Of a stretch of DNA of 64,000 nucleotides, positions 46,616 to 56,230 are shown one piece after another. The stretch is from Domibacillus indicus (lineage in GTDB: Bacteria > Bacillota > Bacilli > Bacillales > Domibacillaceae). Location: contig NZ_JAMBOO010000002.1 of NCBI RefSeq assembly GCF_023715895.1, forward strand, positions 248,001-312,000. The letters run 5' to 3'. The translations under genes were made by a program, and so were the position numbers. Numbering within the stretch: the stretch's first letter is position 1; every line of letters starts with the position of its first letter. Below the pieces are notes generated by a model, which ran no database searches, had not been told where the DNA came from, and worked only from the letters and a program-made list of their open reading frames with translations.

Positions 46616-47380
46616 TTAAAAAGGAAAGCGGTTTAACCACTGTCCGCCATCTATTGTAATACATTCACCATTTATATAAGCAGCGTCTTTCGAACACAAA
46701 AAAAGGGCAAGAGAAGCGACTTCCTCGGGCGTCCCAAGCCGGCCCAGCGGTACGCTGTTCAGCGTCCGCCGGGCTGCTTCTGATGACTCCCATAGTTTTT
46801 CAGCCCCTCCTGTCCGCTCAATTGGACCGGGAGCGATCGCATTAACACGTATTCCATACTGATAGCCCCATTCAACTGCAAGAGTACGTGTGAGAGACAG
46901 TACACCCGCCTTGGCAGCAGCCGAATGCGCAACTTTGGCTCCTGCATTCCATGCATAAGCAGCAGCCATATTAATGATTAAACCGCTGCTTTTTCGTTTA
47001 ATCCAATAGTTTCCTGCAGCGTGTGAACAATAAAAGGTTCCGTTTAACACAATGTCTATAACAGCCTGCCATCCATCTGGCGTCAGCTTTTCTGTGGGAC
47101 AAATAAAATTACCGGCAGCATTATTAATGAGCACATGGATCGAGCCAAACGCCTGATCCGCCTTTTCCATCAGCTGCACAGCTTCTTCAGGACAGCGTAC
47201 ATCCATGGCCACTGTTAAAAGCCGGTCGTTTTCGCCGCTTATTTCATTTTTAGCTGCCCTTAATTTTGCTTCGTTTCGTCCGCAAATGACTACATTGGCT
47301 CCTTTCTCAAAAAAACGCCGGGCCATATATTTTCCCATACCGCTTGATCCACCCGTTATGACGACCGTCTGGTTTTTCAT
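46616..47380 (-). CDS. fadH: 2,4-dienoyl-CoA reductase-like SDR (FadH/YkuF)
   Basis: A 254-residue short-chain dehydrogenase with the NADP motif TGGSSGMGK (near residue 9) and NNAAGNF (near 86). The catalytic region AAKAG lacks the usual YxxxK tyrosine, as is typical of 2,4-dienoyl-CoA reductases, which use other residues; they reduce dienoyl-CoAs in unsaturated fatty acid degradation. ATG at 47380, 5 bases after the G-run, gives the same length as B. subtilis YkuF. A perfect FadR-type operator precedes it. Confidence 0.88.
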   Translation of the reverse strand: MKNQTVVITGGSSGMGKYMARRFFEKGANVVICGRNEAKLRAAKNEISGENDRLLTVAMDVRCPEEAVQLMEKADQAFGSIHVLINNAAGNFICPTEKLTPDGWQAVIDIVLNGTFYCSHAAGNYWIKRKSSGLIINMAAAYAWNAGAKVAHSAAAKAGVLSLTRTLAVEWGYQYGIRVNAIAPGPIERTGGAEKLWESSEAARRTLNSVPLGRLGTPEEVASLALFLCSKDAAYINGECITIDGGQWLNRFPF

Positions 47381-47393
47381 GTGTTCCCCCCTC

Positions 47394-47446
47394 ATGAATG
47401 AATAGTCATTCATAAATATATAATAAAAAGGAAATCCGCAATACAA
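47394..47446 (-). promoter_or_regulatory. fadH promoter and FadR operator
   Basis: ATGAATGAATAGTCATTCAT (47394-47413) matches the B. subtilis FadR consensus WTGAATGAMTANTCATTCAW at all positions. A -35 TTGTAT (47446-47441), 17-base spacer and -10 TTATAT (47423-47418) lie upstream, so FadR would sit over the start site. The -35 lies in the loop of the ppk terminator. Confidence 0.85.
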
Positions 47447-47462
47447 GTGGATTTCCTTTTTT
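47425..47462 (-). terminator. Terminator after ppk
   Basis: AAAAAGGAAATCC pairs with GGATTTCCTTTTT around an 11-base loop. Confidence 0.85.
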
Positions 47463-47465
47463 GTT

Positions 47466-49565
47466 TTATTCTTCGTCTTCCCTTAGTTGATAAACAGCCT
47501 GTAAACATTCAAGCTGACTGTCAACATATATCTCATCTTTGTCACTGGCTACGTAATGGTAGTTTCCTTCATTGTCCTGATAACGTGCTTTTGCTGTATC
47601 CGACAGCTGCAAATGCAAAAAGTCCGTCAGCCTGTTTTTTAATGTATGGTCTAAGATCGGGAATAAAATTTCCACCCGCTTAATCATATTGCGTGTCATC
47701 ATATCTGCTGAAGAAAGGTAAATATTCCGTTCACCGTTATGATGAAAATAGTAAATCCGGCTGTGCTCTAAAAAGCGGCCTACAATGCTGATTACCCGTA
47801 TGTTTTCACTTACACCGGGAATCCCCGGGCGCATACAGCAAATTCCACGGATGATGCAGTCGATTTGTACCCCTGCATTGGATGCTTCGTACAGCTTCAT
47901 AATTAACCGTTTATCTGTTAAAGAATTCATCTTGGCAATAATCCGGCCATTCCCATACTTTTTGTGATTGTCAATTTCTTCATCAATGAGTTTTATAAAT
48001 GCGTCCTGAATATCAAATGGAGCGACCACTAAGTGATTATATTTTGGTTTGTTCATGTACCCGCTTAAATAATTGAAGAAATTCGTCGCATCTACGCCAA
48101 ACTCTTTTTTAGATGTAATTAAGCCATGGTCCGTGTAAAGCTTTGCTGTTGCATCATTGTAATTGCCTGTGCCGAGATGAACGAACCGTTCAATTTGGCC
48201 TGCTCGTTTCCGAACAACAAGTGTAATTTTACTATGTGTTTTCAAATTGTGCATGCCATAGATCACATGACAGCCCGCTTTTTCCAGCTCTTTGGCCCAC
48301 TGAACATTGTTTTCTTCGTCGAATCGCGCTTTTAGTTCAACGAGAACGGTAACTTGTTTTCCTTTTTCCGCTGCCCGTTTAAGCGATTCAATAATCGGTG
48401 AATCGCCGCTGACCCGGTAAAGCGTCATTTTAATCGCTAAAACGGTAGGATCATCTGCCGCCTGCGAGATAAAATCCACTACCGGCTCGAATGATTCGTA
48501 CGGGTGATAGAAAAGAATATCCTGCTGCAATACTTTTTCAAAAATATTTTCCCGGGAAGACAAATCGATTGGCAGCTGCGGAATAAACGTTTCATACGTC
48601 AGCCCTTCACGAAGCGTGCTCAGCTTCTTCGTAAAAGGAAACAAGAAAGTTAAATCAATCGGGCCGTCTATTTCATAAACATCTTTAAAATGAATTTCAA
48701 GCTCTTCAAGCAGGTAGTCCAGTACATCCTGATCTAAATCCTGAGATTTAATTTCAAGCCGGACAGCGGCTCCCCATTTTCGCTTTTTTAATTCTTTTTC
48801 AATTTCAAGAAGCAAATCGCGGGCGCCTTCTTCGTGAATTTCCATATCCGCATTGCGTGTAATCCGGAAAGTATTCACATTCTTCACAACATACCCTTGA
48901 AAGATACGGTCAATAAAATATTCTAATACGTCTTCAAGTAAAACAAATGTGCCGCCTTCCTCCGATGGCACTTCGATTGTACGTTCCAGCACTCCCGGCA
49001 CCTGCACAATGGCTACGCGGTCCATTTCTGCTTCCGGCTCATCATTTTGCAGCATCACAACTAAATTAAGTGATTTATTTAACAGCATTGGAAACGGGCG
49101 GTAAGCGTCAATGGCCATCGGTGTTAAAACAGGAAACACTTCGTTGTCGAAGTAATCAAGCAAAAAACGCTGTTGTTCATCCACCAGCTCAGCCGGCTTT
49201 TTCAACAAAAATCCTTCCTCTTTAAGGGCGGGAAGAATTTCCTCTCTTAATATCCTGTTTTGTGTTTCCACGAGCTCATGCGCTTTAATGCTGATCCGGT
49301 TGAGCTGCTGCTTGGGTGTCAGGCCCGCTTTGTTCTCAGGCTTATTAAAGCCTGCTTTTACTTGATCTTTTAAGCCGGCTACCCGTACCATAAAAAATTC
49401 ATCTAAGTTTGAACTGAAGATCGCCAAAAATTTCATGCGTTCCAGCAAAGGATTATTTAAATCCGATGATTCTTCCAACACACGTTTGTTAAAGTTAAGC
49501 CAGCTTAATTCTCGATTGTTGTAGTATCTTGGATTCGCTAAATCAATGGCTGTCTGCCTGCTCAT
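47466..49565 (-). CDS. ppk: Polyphosphate kinase 1 (Ppk)
   Basis: A 699-residue PPK1 that makes polyphosphate from ATP. Features are the N-terminal NRELSWLNFNKRVLEES, the phosphohistidine region KTHSKITLVVR (near residue 430), HLGTGNYNDATAKLYTDHG, and the second conserved histidine in LEHSRIYYFHH near 590. It lies 14 bases after ppx, probably one transcript. B. subtilis 168 has no ppk here; the B. cereus group carries a ppk-ppx pair. Confidence 0.96.
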   Translation of the reverse strand: MSRQTAIDLANPRYYNNRELSWLNFNKRVLEESSDLNNPLLERMKFLAIFSSNLDEFFMVRVAGLKDQVKAGFNKPENKAGLTPKQQLNRISIKAHELVETQNRILREEILPALKEEGFLLKKPAELVDEQQRFLLDYFDNEVFPVLTPMAIDAYRPFPMLLNKSLNLVVMLQNDEPEAEMDRVAIVQVPGVLERTIEVPSEEGGTFVLLEDVLEYFIDRIFQGYVVKNVNTFRITRNADMEIHEEGARDLLLEIEKELKKRKWGAAVRLEIKSQDLDQDVLDYLLEELEIHFKDVYEIDGPIDLTFLFPFTKKLSTLREGLTYETFIPQLPIDLSSRENIFEKVLQQDILFYHPYESFEPVVDFISQAADDPTVLAIKMTLYRVSGDSPIIESLKRAAEKGKQVTVLVELKARFDEENNVQWAKELEKAGCHVIYGMHNLKTHSKITLVVRKRAGQIERFVHLGTGNYNDATAKLYTDHGLITSKKEFGVDATNFFNYLSGYMNKPKYNHLVVAPFDIQDAFIKLIDEEIDNHKKYGNGRIIAKMNSLTDKRLIMKLYEASNAGVQIDCIIRGICCMRPGIPGVSENIRVISIVGRFLEHSRIYYFHHNGERNIYLSSADMMTRNMIKRVEILFPILDHTLKNRLTDFLHLQLSDTAKARYQDNEGNYHYVASDKDEIYVDSQLECLQAVYQLREDEE

Positions 49566-49579
49566 CGGACTCCCTCATT

Positions 49580-51112
49580 TCAGTTTTCTTTAATTTGTTT
49601 AAATTCTATCTGAATGTCTGTCTGCAAGGCTTTTTCTAAATGGCGTTTTTGTTTATCGCTTTGGTAGCGTTCAGCGAGCTCGCTTCCTTCGCAATAAACC
49701 GTAATAACAATATGATCATGTTTTCTTTTCACACCTAGATCGCTGACAATGCTTCGCTTTGAGCTGTTTAAGCTATAACAAAGCTTAAGCAGGGCACCGT
49801 ACTCCCGCATTTTTTGGAGGTCCTCTTTGGTGAACCAGCCGTCGAACTGCTCTAAATATTGCTTGAGTGTCGAATTATTTGTAAAGGAAGCGACCAAAGA
49901 AATATATGCTTTCTCTCGATGGGTAAAGCCGTCAAACATGGAGTTAAGCAGAAGATAAAAGGTATGCCGGCTTTTTGCATTGGATGATATGTATTCACCG
50001 AGATAAAACAAAGCCGCCGCTTGTTCAATCATAAACCGCTCTTTGTTCGTGACCTTTAAAATCTGTTCTTGTTCAAAACCGCGAAGCATATTTTGAGTCA
50101 GCTTCATCATTTGGTAATGATGATTTTCATCATGGCCATAAACAGTTAACAGTCTTTTCACGCCGTTTCGTTTTACATCTTCTGCTGTGTCCCAATTGCT
50201 GTTTTTTGCCCGCTCCAGCATGATTCCATCTCGAAGCCCCCGGGAGCTGACCAGTATTCTTTTCGCTTTTGTATGTATAGTCAGCTGATAAAAGACTTCA
50301 ATAGCCGGCAAAATTAAATCAGCGCGCTCATTTGAAAGACCATCCACTTTCTCAAGCTCTGTGTATGAAAGCGGAGAAAGCTCGGTGCGCAGCTGTTCAA
50401 GAGCTTCTGCGGACAGCTCATAGCCGTGTACGCCAAGAGGCGGATAATTTTCTTTTAGCTGCTGGACATTCGCCAAGTTGCGCGCGCTGCCGCCCACAGC
50501 CGTAATTATGCCGTCCGGTGCTTCACCAAGCCAATCGAATTTTTCAAGCTCTCCTTGAATAAACTCAGCCATTCGTTTCTGCTCTTTCGGCTTCATTCGA
50601 CCTTCTGGGATAAACTGTTCTTTAAGGGAGACCACGCCAAAAGGAAAGCTGAAAAAATGTTTCAATTTTCTGTTTCTATAAAGTGTGATTTCTGTACTAC
50701 CTCCGCCGATATCAATCGTCAGTCCATTATCAGCCGGCATTGTTTTCAAAACGGCTGACAGCCCGTAAGAAGCTTCTTCCTCTCCCGACAGCAACCGGAT
50801 ATGAAATCCCGTTTCTTCCTTGACTCTTTCAATAATGGCATCTCGGTTTGATGCCTGTCTTATAGCAGCTGTTGCGGTACATTCTACCTCTGTTACCTCG
50901 TAGTAACGGAGAACTTCTTTGAAATTGAGCAGCGCTTCAAGCAGCAGCCGGACACCTTCATCGCTCATTTCACTTTTTTCATTTAAAAAGTGCCGCAGCC
51001 TGAGAGGTGCTTTTACATTTCGAAATTCCTCAATCGCTGACCCTTGCTCTTTATATAAAACCAGACGGACTGTATTGGATCCAATATCAATAATGCCTGT
51101 TTTGGTTTGCAT
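49580..51112 (-). CDS. ppx: Exopolyphosphatase (Ppx/GppA family)
   Basis: A 510-residue enzyme with the ASKHA fold that hydrolyses polyphosphate, or pppGpp in GppA relatives. Motifs are IIDIGSNTVRLVLYKEQG near residue 8 and LTIDIGGGSTEITLYRN near 135; a C-terminal helical domain (~310-510) follows. ATG at 51112 is used; the ribosome site is weak (GCGGGA). With ppk it sets polyphosphate levels. Confidence 0.93.
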   Translation of the reverse strand: MQTKTGIIDIGSNTVRLVLYKEQGSAIEEFRNVKAPLRLRHFLNEKSEMSDEGVRLLLEALLNFKEVLRYYEVTEVECTATAAIRQASNRDAIIERVKEETGFHIRLLSGEEEASYGLSAVLKTMPADNGLTIDIGGGSTEITLYRNRKLKHFFSFPFGVVSLKEQFIPEGRMKPKEQKRMAEFIQGELEKFDWLGEAPDGIITAVGGSARNLANVQQLKENYPPLGVHGYELSAEALEQLRTELSPLSYTELEKVDGLSNERADLILPAIEVFYQLTIHTKAKRILVSSRGLRDGIMLERAKNSNWDTAEDVKRNGVKRLLTVYGHDENHHYQMMKLTQNMLRGFEQEQILKVTNKERFMIEQAAALFYLGEYISSNAKSRHTFYLLLNSMFDGFTHREKAYISLVASFTNNSTLKQYLEQFDGWFTKEDLQKMREYGALLKLCYSLNSSKRSIVSDLGVKRKHDHIVITVYCEGSELAERYQSDKQKRHLEKALQTDIQIEFKQIKEN

Positions 51113-51183
51113 CACAGTGATTCCCGCTTTCTTTTTTTATTCATTTTCCCCTTTAAATATACCATGCAAACCACCATGAATGC

Positions 51184-51212
51184 TTCCAAATCACGGTTAA
51201 ACAGTATATAAT
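51184..51212 (+). promoter_or_regulatory. Probable promoter of ykyB
   Basis: A -35 TTCCAA (51184-51189), 17-base spacer and -10 TATAAT (51207-51212). Confidence 0.55.
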
Positions 51213-51244
51213 GAGAGAAAATGAGGACGAAAGGAGTCACTACA

Positions 51245-51709
51245 TTGAGCAAAAAATCTGAACCCTTCACCGAACCTTCATCCGAAGAGACCCTCGCTAA
51301 AGCCATTTTCACGGTTAACCGCCATGCAAAAACGGCTACAAACCCAAAATATCTATATGCGCTGAAAAAATGCGCTCTCCTGAAGATGATCAAGGAAGGC
51401 AAAGCAGAAAAAAAAGGCCTTCACTTTTCCCGAAATCCTAAAAACAGCCGGCAGCAGTCGGATGTGCTTGTTTCATGCGGTGAATACACCTTTCATATGC
51501 CGCCTTGTAAAGAAGACTTTACTTTATTGCCGCACCTAGGACGGTTAAGCGAACAAATACGCAACCCCCGCTGTTCCATGGGGCTGTCTAAAGCAAAAAG
51601 TACTCTTGAGGCGTATACGGGTATGAAAGAAAAAGAAACAAAGCCGAAGCCTCCCGGTCAGAAAAAGTACACGAAGCCGGTGTTTAAACCGCTTGGCCAG
51701 TCATATTAA
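51245..51709 (+). CDS. ykyB: YkyB family protein
   Basis: A 154-residue basic protein with the YkyB-family block IFTVNRHAKTATNPKYLYALKK near residue 20 and FHMPPCKEDFTLLPHLG near 78, ending in a Lys/Pro-rich tail. Function is unknown. TTG at 51245 is the start, 8 bases after GAAAGGAG. It is adjacent to cheV as in B. subtilis. Confidence 0.88.
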   Translation: MSKKSEPFTEPSSEETLAKAIFTVNRHAKTATNPKYLYALKKCALLKMIKEGKAEKKGLHFSRNPKNSRQQSDVLVSCGEYTFHMPPCKEDFTLLPHLGRLSEQIRNPRCSMGLSKAKSTLEAYTGMKEKETKPKPPGQKKYTKPVFKPLGQSY

Positions 51710-51713
51710 GAAC

Positions 51714-51747
51714 GAAAAGGACGCCGCTGACAAGCAAGCGTCCTTTC
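51714..51747. terminator. Bidirectional terminator, ykyB / cheV
   Basis: GAAAAGGACGC pairs with GCGTCCTTTC around a 13-base loop between convergent genes. Confidence 0.8.
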
Positions 51748-51749
51748 TT

Positions 51750-52652
51750 TTATAGGGCAAGTTCATCAATATACTGAACAAGACGGGCAATTTCCGGCTT
51801 GCTCACCTGCGCATCGGCACCTACTCCTGTACCCTTGTGGCGAAGCTCGTCGGTAATCAATGAAGAAAAAATAATGACTGGAAGTTTTTTCAAAACAGGA
51901 TGATCTTTGATCCGTCTTGTTAGATGGTGTCCGTCCATTTTTGGCATTTCAATATCTGTAACAATCAGCTGCACTTTTTCGAATGTATTTTCCTGTTCAA
52001 GTGTCGATTCCAAATAATCGAGGGCAATCTGGCCGTTTTCAAAAAACTCAACCCGGTCATATCCCGCTTCCACCAGCGTATCGTGAAGCAGCTTGCGGAG
52101 CAGCGGTGAGTCCTCTGCCACAATAATTTGTTTTTCGGACCGCTCACGCTTGCCCAGACTTCGAATTTGATCCACGTGAATGCCGGAATGCGGATTAATA
52201 TCTACGACAATTTTTTCAAAGTCGATCAACAAAATCATCGTTTCATTGATTTTGATCACGCCGATAATTTGATTGTTGCCTCCCTGATACATTTCAGACG
52301 GCTTTTCAATATCATTCCAGGAAATACGGTGAATGCGCGTCACGTTTTGAACGTGAAAAACCACTTTTTGCTGGTTAAACTCTGTTACAATGTATTTATC
52401 CATCTGGCCATTTTGAGATGGCTGCAGGCCCAGCACTTTTGCCATATCAATCACTGGCAGCACCTCACCACGAAGCTGAATAATGCCTTCAATGTGGGAG
52501 TGGGCATGCGGGATAAAAGTAATAGGCATAGGCTGAATGATTTCTTTTACTTTCATCACATTAATCCCATATTTATTGCCCTGAACTTCAAATTCCACAA
52601 TTTCAAGTTCATTTGTTCCAGATTCAAGTAAAATTCCATAATCATTTGTCAT
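51750..52652 (-). CDS. cheV: Chemotaxis coupling protein CheV
   Basis: A 300-residue protein joining an N-terminal CheW-like domain (~15-155) and a C-terminal receiver domain (~175-298) with the phospho-accepting Asp in VTDIEMPKMDG. It links chemoreceptors to CheA at the membrane and helps adaptation. It is divergent from patA as in B. subtilis. Confidence 0.95.
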   Translation of the reverse strand: MTNDYGILLESGTNELEIVEFEVQGNKYGINVMKVKEIIQPMPITFIPHAHSHIEGIIQLRGEVLPVIDMAKVLGLQPSQNGQMDKYIVTEFNQQKVVFHVQNVTRIHRISWNDIEKPSEMYQGGNNQIIGVIKINETMILLIDFEKIVVDINPHSGIHVDQIRSLGKRERSEKQIIVAEDSPLLRKLLHDTLVEAGYDRVEFFENGQIALDYLESTLEQENTFEKVQLIVTDIEMPKMDGHHLTRRIKDHPVLKKLPVIIFSSLITDELRHKGTGVGADAQVSKPEIARLVQYIDELAL

Positions 52653-52794
52653 AAGTCATAAGTCCCCTTGCTTTTTTATTTTACTATATCACGAACGAAA
52701 AGATTGTCGATGCTTGAAAAGTTTATAATTCTTTAATATCTAATTCAAAAATTTACACTATAATAATATTAGATAAGAAAAAGGTGGTTTACAA

Positions 52795-53946
52795 ATGGAA
52801 CATCGATTGAATACACGTGTGAAAAGCATTGAAATTTCGGGTATCCGCAAGTTTTATAACCTGGTCGGTACTCAGGAAGGAATGATTTCTCTTACGATCG
52901 GCCAGCCGGATTTTAACACTCCTGATCATGTAAAAGAAGCCGGTATCCGTGCTATCAAGCAAAACGCGACCGTGTATACGCCAAACAGCGGGCTGCCTGA
53001 GCTAAAAGAAGCTGCTGTCCGTTTTTATAAGGAAAAGTATGGAGTCTCTTACAGTGCGGACACTGAAGTGATTGTGACTGTTGGCGCAAGCCAGGCGATC
53101 GACATTGCACTGCGGGCTGCTCTGGAGCCGGGTGATGAAGTGATTCTTCCAGGTCCTGTTTACCCCGGTTATGAGCCCATTATTCACTTATGCGGTGCCA
53201 AGCCGGTGATGGTAAATGTAACCGATAATGATTTTCGCATGACTGCCGACAAAATCGAGCCATACATATCCAAAAAAACAAAAGTGATCGTTCTTCCTTA
53301 TCCTTCAAATCCGACTGGCGTCAGCTTAACGGACCAGGAGCTTCAAGACGTTGCGGCGCTGGCAAAAAGATATGAGCTTTTCGTTTTAGCCGACGAAATT
53401 TACAGCGAAATTGTGTATGAACGTCCTCACGTTTCCATTGCGTCCTTTTTGCCGGAACAAACGATTGTCGTAAACGGCTTGTCCAAGTCACATGCGATGA
53501 CCGGCTGGCGGATTGGGCTTTTATTTGCGCCGCAGTCTATTACACAGCACATTTTAAAAGTCCATCAGTACAACGTCTCCTGCGCTTCTTCTGTTTCACA
53601 AAAAGCAGCGGTTGCCGCCCTGACCGACGGCATGGATGATGCGCTGCCTATGCGCAGCGAATACCAAAAGCGGCGTGATTTCACCTTCGAGAAATTGCGG
53701 GAGCTCGGACTAGAAACGGTCAAACCTGATGGTGCTTTTTACTTTTTTGTAAAAGTACCTACAGCTTATATCGGCTCTTCTTTTGATTTTTGTTTAACTT
53801 TAGCTCAAAAATATAAAGTAGCGGTTGTGCCCGGCAGTGCTTTTTCTGATGCGGGGGAAGGCTGGTTCCGTTTGTCTTATGCATGCAGTGTTGAGGAAAT
53901 TGAAGAAGGGCTGCGGCGGATCGAGCAATTTTTAAGAACACTTTAA
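52795..53946 (+). CDS. patA: PLP aminotransferase PatA (N-acetyl-LL-DAP aminotransferase)
   Basis: A 383-residue fold-type I aminotransferase with TIGQPDFNTPDHVKEA near residue 36, LPYPSNPTG near 165, and the PLP lysine in NGLSKSHAMTGWRIG near 235. B. subtilis PatA is assigned the N-acetyl-LL-diaminopimelate transamination between DapH and YkuR, both in this window. AAAGGTGG precedes the ATG. Confidence 0.92.
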   Translation: MEHRLNTRVKSIEISGIRKFYNLVGTQEGMISLTIGQPDFNTPDHVKEAGIRAIKQNATVYTPNSGLPELKEAAVRFYKEKYGVSYSADTEVIVTVGASQAIDIALRAALEPGDEVILPGPVYPGYEPIIHLCGAKPVMVNVTDNDFRMTADKIEPYISKKTKVIVLPYPSNPTGVSLTDQELQDVAALAKRYELFVLADEIYSEIVYERPHVSIASFLPEQTIVVNGLSKSHAMTGWRIGLLFAPQSITQHILKVHQYNVSCASSVSQKAAVAALTDGMDDALPMRSEYQKRRDFTFEKLRELGLETVKPDGAFYFFVKVPTAYIGSSFDFCLTLAQKYKVAVVPGSAFSDAGEGWFRLSYACSVEEIEEGLRRIEQFLRTL

Positions 53947-53952
53947 TGAATA

Positions 53953-53986
53953 AAGCAGAAGCTGTGATGCAGCTTCTGCTTTTTTT
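53953..53986 (+). terminator. Terminator after patA
   Basis: AAGCAGAAGCTG pairs with CAGCTTCTGCTT, followed by a long T-run. Confidence 0.9.
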
Positions 53987-53991
53987 CATAA

Positions 53992-54020
53992 AAAAAGCCC
54001 GGACAGCGATCGCCCGGGCA
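53992..54020 (-). terminator. Terminator after ptsI
   Basis: On the - strand GCCCGG and CCGGGC pair around GCGATCGCTGT and are followed by TTTTTT. Confidence 0.75.
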
Positions 54021-54095
54021 AAAAGTGAGAGAAATGGAGAATGAAAAACTGGTTACGTTTATATCATTCCCGTTTTTTCTGCTTTTACACCTTTT

Positions 54096-55817
54096 TTATG
54101 AATTTTTTTTGATGGATTGAACAAGTTCTACAACTTCTTCAGCTGTTGACATTTCAATTGCTTTTGCTGCCAGCTCTTCCATGTCTGCTTTTGACAAATG
54201 TTTCATTTGCGCACGTGCTTTTAGGATGGATGTGGCACTCATTGAGAATTCATCAAGGCCTAGACCTAAGAGTAATGGAATCGCTGTTTCATCTCCGGCC
54301 ATTTCACCGCACATGCCAGCCCATTTGCCTTCTTTGTGCGCCGCTTCAATAACCATTTTAACAAGACGCAGGATAGACGGATTGTACGGCTGGTACAAGT
54401 AAGATACACGTTCGTTCATACGGTCTGCCGCCATTGTGTATTGAATCAAGTCGTTTGTGCCGATTGAGAAAAAGTCTACTTCTTTTGCAAACAAATCAGC
54501 AATAACAGCTGTTGATGGGATTTCCACCATGATGCCAAGCTCTATGTGTTCTGCAACGCTTACGCCTTCTGCTTCAAGTTTTGCACGCTCTTCTAAAAGA
54601 ACGGCTTTTGCCTGGCGGAATTCGTTTACGGTCGCAATCATCGGGAACATGATTTTCAAGTTTCCGTAAATGCTCGCACGAAGCAGGGCACGAAGCTGCG
54701 TACGGAAAATATCCTGCTCTTCTAAGCAAAGACGAATCGCACGGAAACCAAGGAATGGGTTCATTTCATGCGGCAGGTTCAAGTATGGAAGCTCTTTATC
54801 ACCGCCGATATCCAATGTGCGAACAACGACCGGTTTGCCTTCCATGCCTTCTAAAACAGCTTTGTAAGATTCAAATTGCTCTTCTTCTGTAGGGAGGTTA
54901 TCGCGGCCCATATATAAAAATTCTGTACGGTACAAGCCAACGCCTTCTCCGCCGTTTGCTTTTACCCCTTCAAGGTCTGCAGGCGTCCCAATGTTAGCCG
55001 CAAGCTCAACGTGGCGGCCGTCCGCTGTAACCGTTTGTTCGTTTACAAGCTTCGCCCATTCCGCTTTTTGCTGCGCGTATGCTTCTGCACGTTTTTTATA
55101 TTCTGCTGCTACTTCTTCTGTCGGGTTGATGTGTACTTCCCCTTGAAGACCGTCAATGATAATCATATCACCGTTTTGAATATCTGTTGTTGCATTTTTC
55201 GTTCCAACAACTGCTGGAATTTCCAATGAACGTGCCATGATCGCAGAGTGCGACGTACGGCCGCCGATATCTGTTGTAAATCCTTTAACGAATTCACGGT
55301 TCAGCTGAGCGGTCATAGAAGGCGTTAAATCTTCTGCAACGACAACGACTTCCTCTGCAATCAAAGCAGGTGCTGGAAGATCTACACCAAGAAGCGCTGC
55401 CAATACACGTTTTGTTACGTCTTTAATATCTGCTGCGCGCTCTTTCATGTATTCATTATCCATCGCTTCAAACATGCCGATAAACATGTTTGCTGTTTCT
55501 TGAAGCGCGTATTCTGCATTCACAGACTCTGATTTAATTTTGTCTTCAATCGGTCCAGTAAGTTCTGGATCGTTTAACACAAGCAGGTGAGCTTCGAAAA
55601 TAGCCGCTTTATCGTCTCCTAAATCCTTGCGTGCTTTTTCTTTGATTACTTCAAGTTCTGCTTCTGATTTTTTCAACGCTGCACGGAAACGCTCAGCTTC
55701 AGCTGCAGCATCTGCTACATCCTTTTTCTCAACTGTTAAGTCTGGTTCCATTAAGCGGTAAGCTTTTGCAAATGAAATTCCGTCTGATGCGCCAATTCCT
55801 TTTAATATCGCTGCCAT
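54096..55817 (-). CDS. ptsI: PTS enzyme I (PtsI)
   Basis: A 573-residue phosphoenolpyruvate-protein phosphotransferase that takes phosphate from PEP and passes it to HPr. The phosphohistidine is in [16 protein letters not shown] near residue 188, and the PEP-binding barrel holds [26 protein letters not shown] and the catalytic Cys in MCGEMAGD near 502. It starts 2 bases after ptsH. Confidence 0.97.
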   Translation of the reverse strand: MAAILKGIGASDGISFAKAYRLMEPDLTVEKKDVADAAAEAERFRAALKKSEAELEVIKEKARKDLGDDKAAIFEAHLLVLNDPELTGPIEDKIKSESVNAEYALQETANMFIGMFEAMDNEYMKERAADIKDVTKRVLAALLGVDLPAPALIAEEVVVVAEDLTPSMTAQLNREFVKGFTTDIGGRTSHSAIMARSLEIPAVVGTKNATTDIQNGDMIIIDGLQGEVHINPTEEVAAEYKKRAEAYAQQKAEWAKLVNEQTVTADGRHVELAANIGTPADLEGVKANGGEGVGLYRTEFLYMGRDNLPTEEEQFESYKAVLEGMEGKPVVVRTLDIGGDKELPYLNLPHEMNPFLGFRAIRLCLEEQDIFRTQLRALLRASIYGNLKIMFPMIATVNEFRQAKAVLLEERAKLEAEGVSVAEHIELGIMVEIPSTAVIADLFAKEVDFFSIGTNDLIQYTMAADRMNERVSYLYQPYNPSILRLVKMVIEAAHKEGKWAGMCGEMAGDETAIPLLLGLGLDEFSMSATSILKARAQMKHLSKADMEELAAKAIEMSTAEEVVELVQSIKKNS

Positions 55818-55819
55818 TA

Positions 55820-56086
55820 TTAGTTTGCCAGCCCTTCGTTTTGGAGTAGTGTTTCAATCGCTTGGAGTGCAGCTTCTTCATCACTGCCTTCTGCTGAAAT
55901 CGTAATTTCAGCACCTTTGCCGATTCCAAGTGACATTACACCCATGATGGATTTTAAGTTCACTGTTTTACCGTTAAATTCAAGATTTATATCGCTTGAG
56001 TATTTGCTTGCTGTTTGAACAAGCAGCGTTGCAGGACGTGCATGAATGCCTGTGTCTGCTGTTACTGTAAAAGTTTTTTTAGACAT
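55820..56086 (-). CDS. ptsH: Phosphocarrier protein HPr (PtsH)
   Basis: An 88-residue carrier with His15 in GIHARPAT for PEP-dependent transfer and the regulatory Ser46 in [11 protein letters not shown], phosphorylated by HPr kinase for CcpA-dependent repression. ATG at 56086 has AGGAGAGA upstream; the longer frame is not needed. Unlike B. subtilis, no ptsG precedes it. Confidence 0.97.
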   Translation of the reverse strand: MSKKTFTVTADTGIHARPATLLVQTASKYSSDINLEFNGKTVNLKSIMGVMSLGIGKGAEITISAEGSDEEAALQAIETLLQNEGLAN

Positions 56087-56230
56087 GGATCGTCTCTCCT
56101 TCATACATTTTTCTTCATAGAGAATAGCATTAAATTTCATTTCTCTCAACGATCGAGTTTTTTCAAGTTGCTGCTTCTCCCTTTATCTTTTAAAATAGAC
56201 AAATATAGACAAGTGTAAGGAGTTTTTGGC

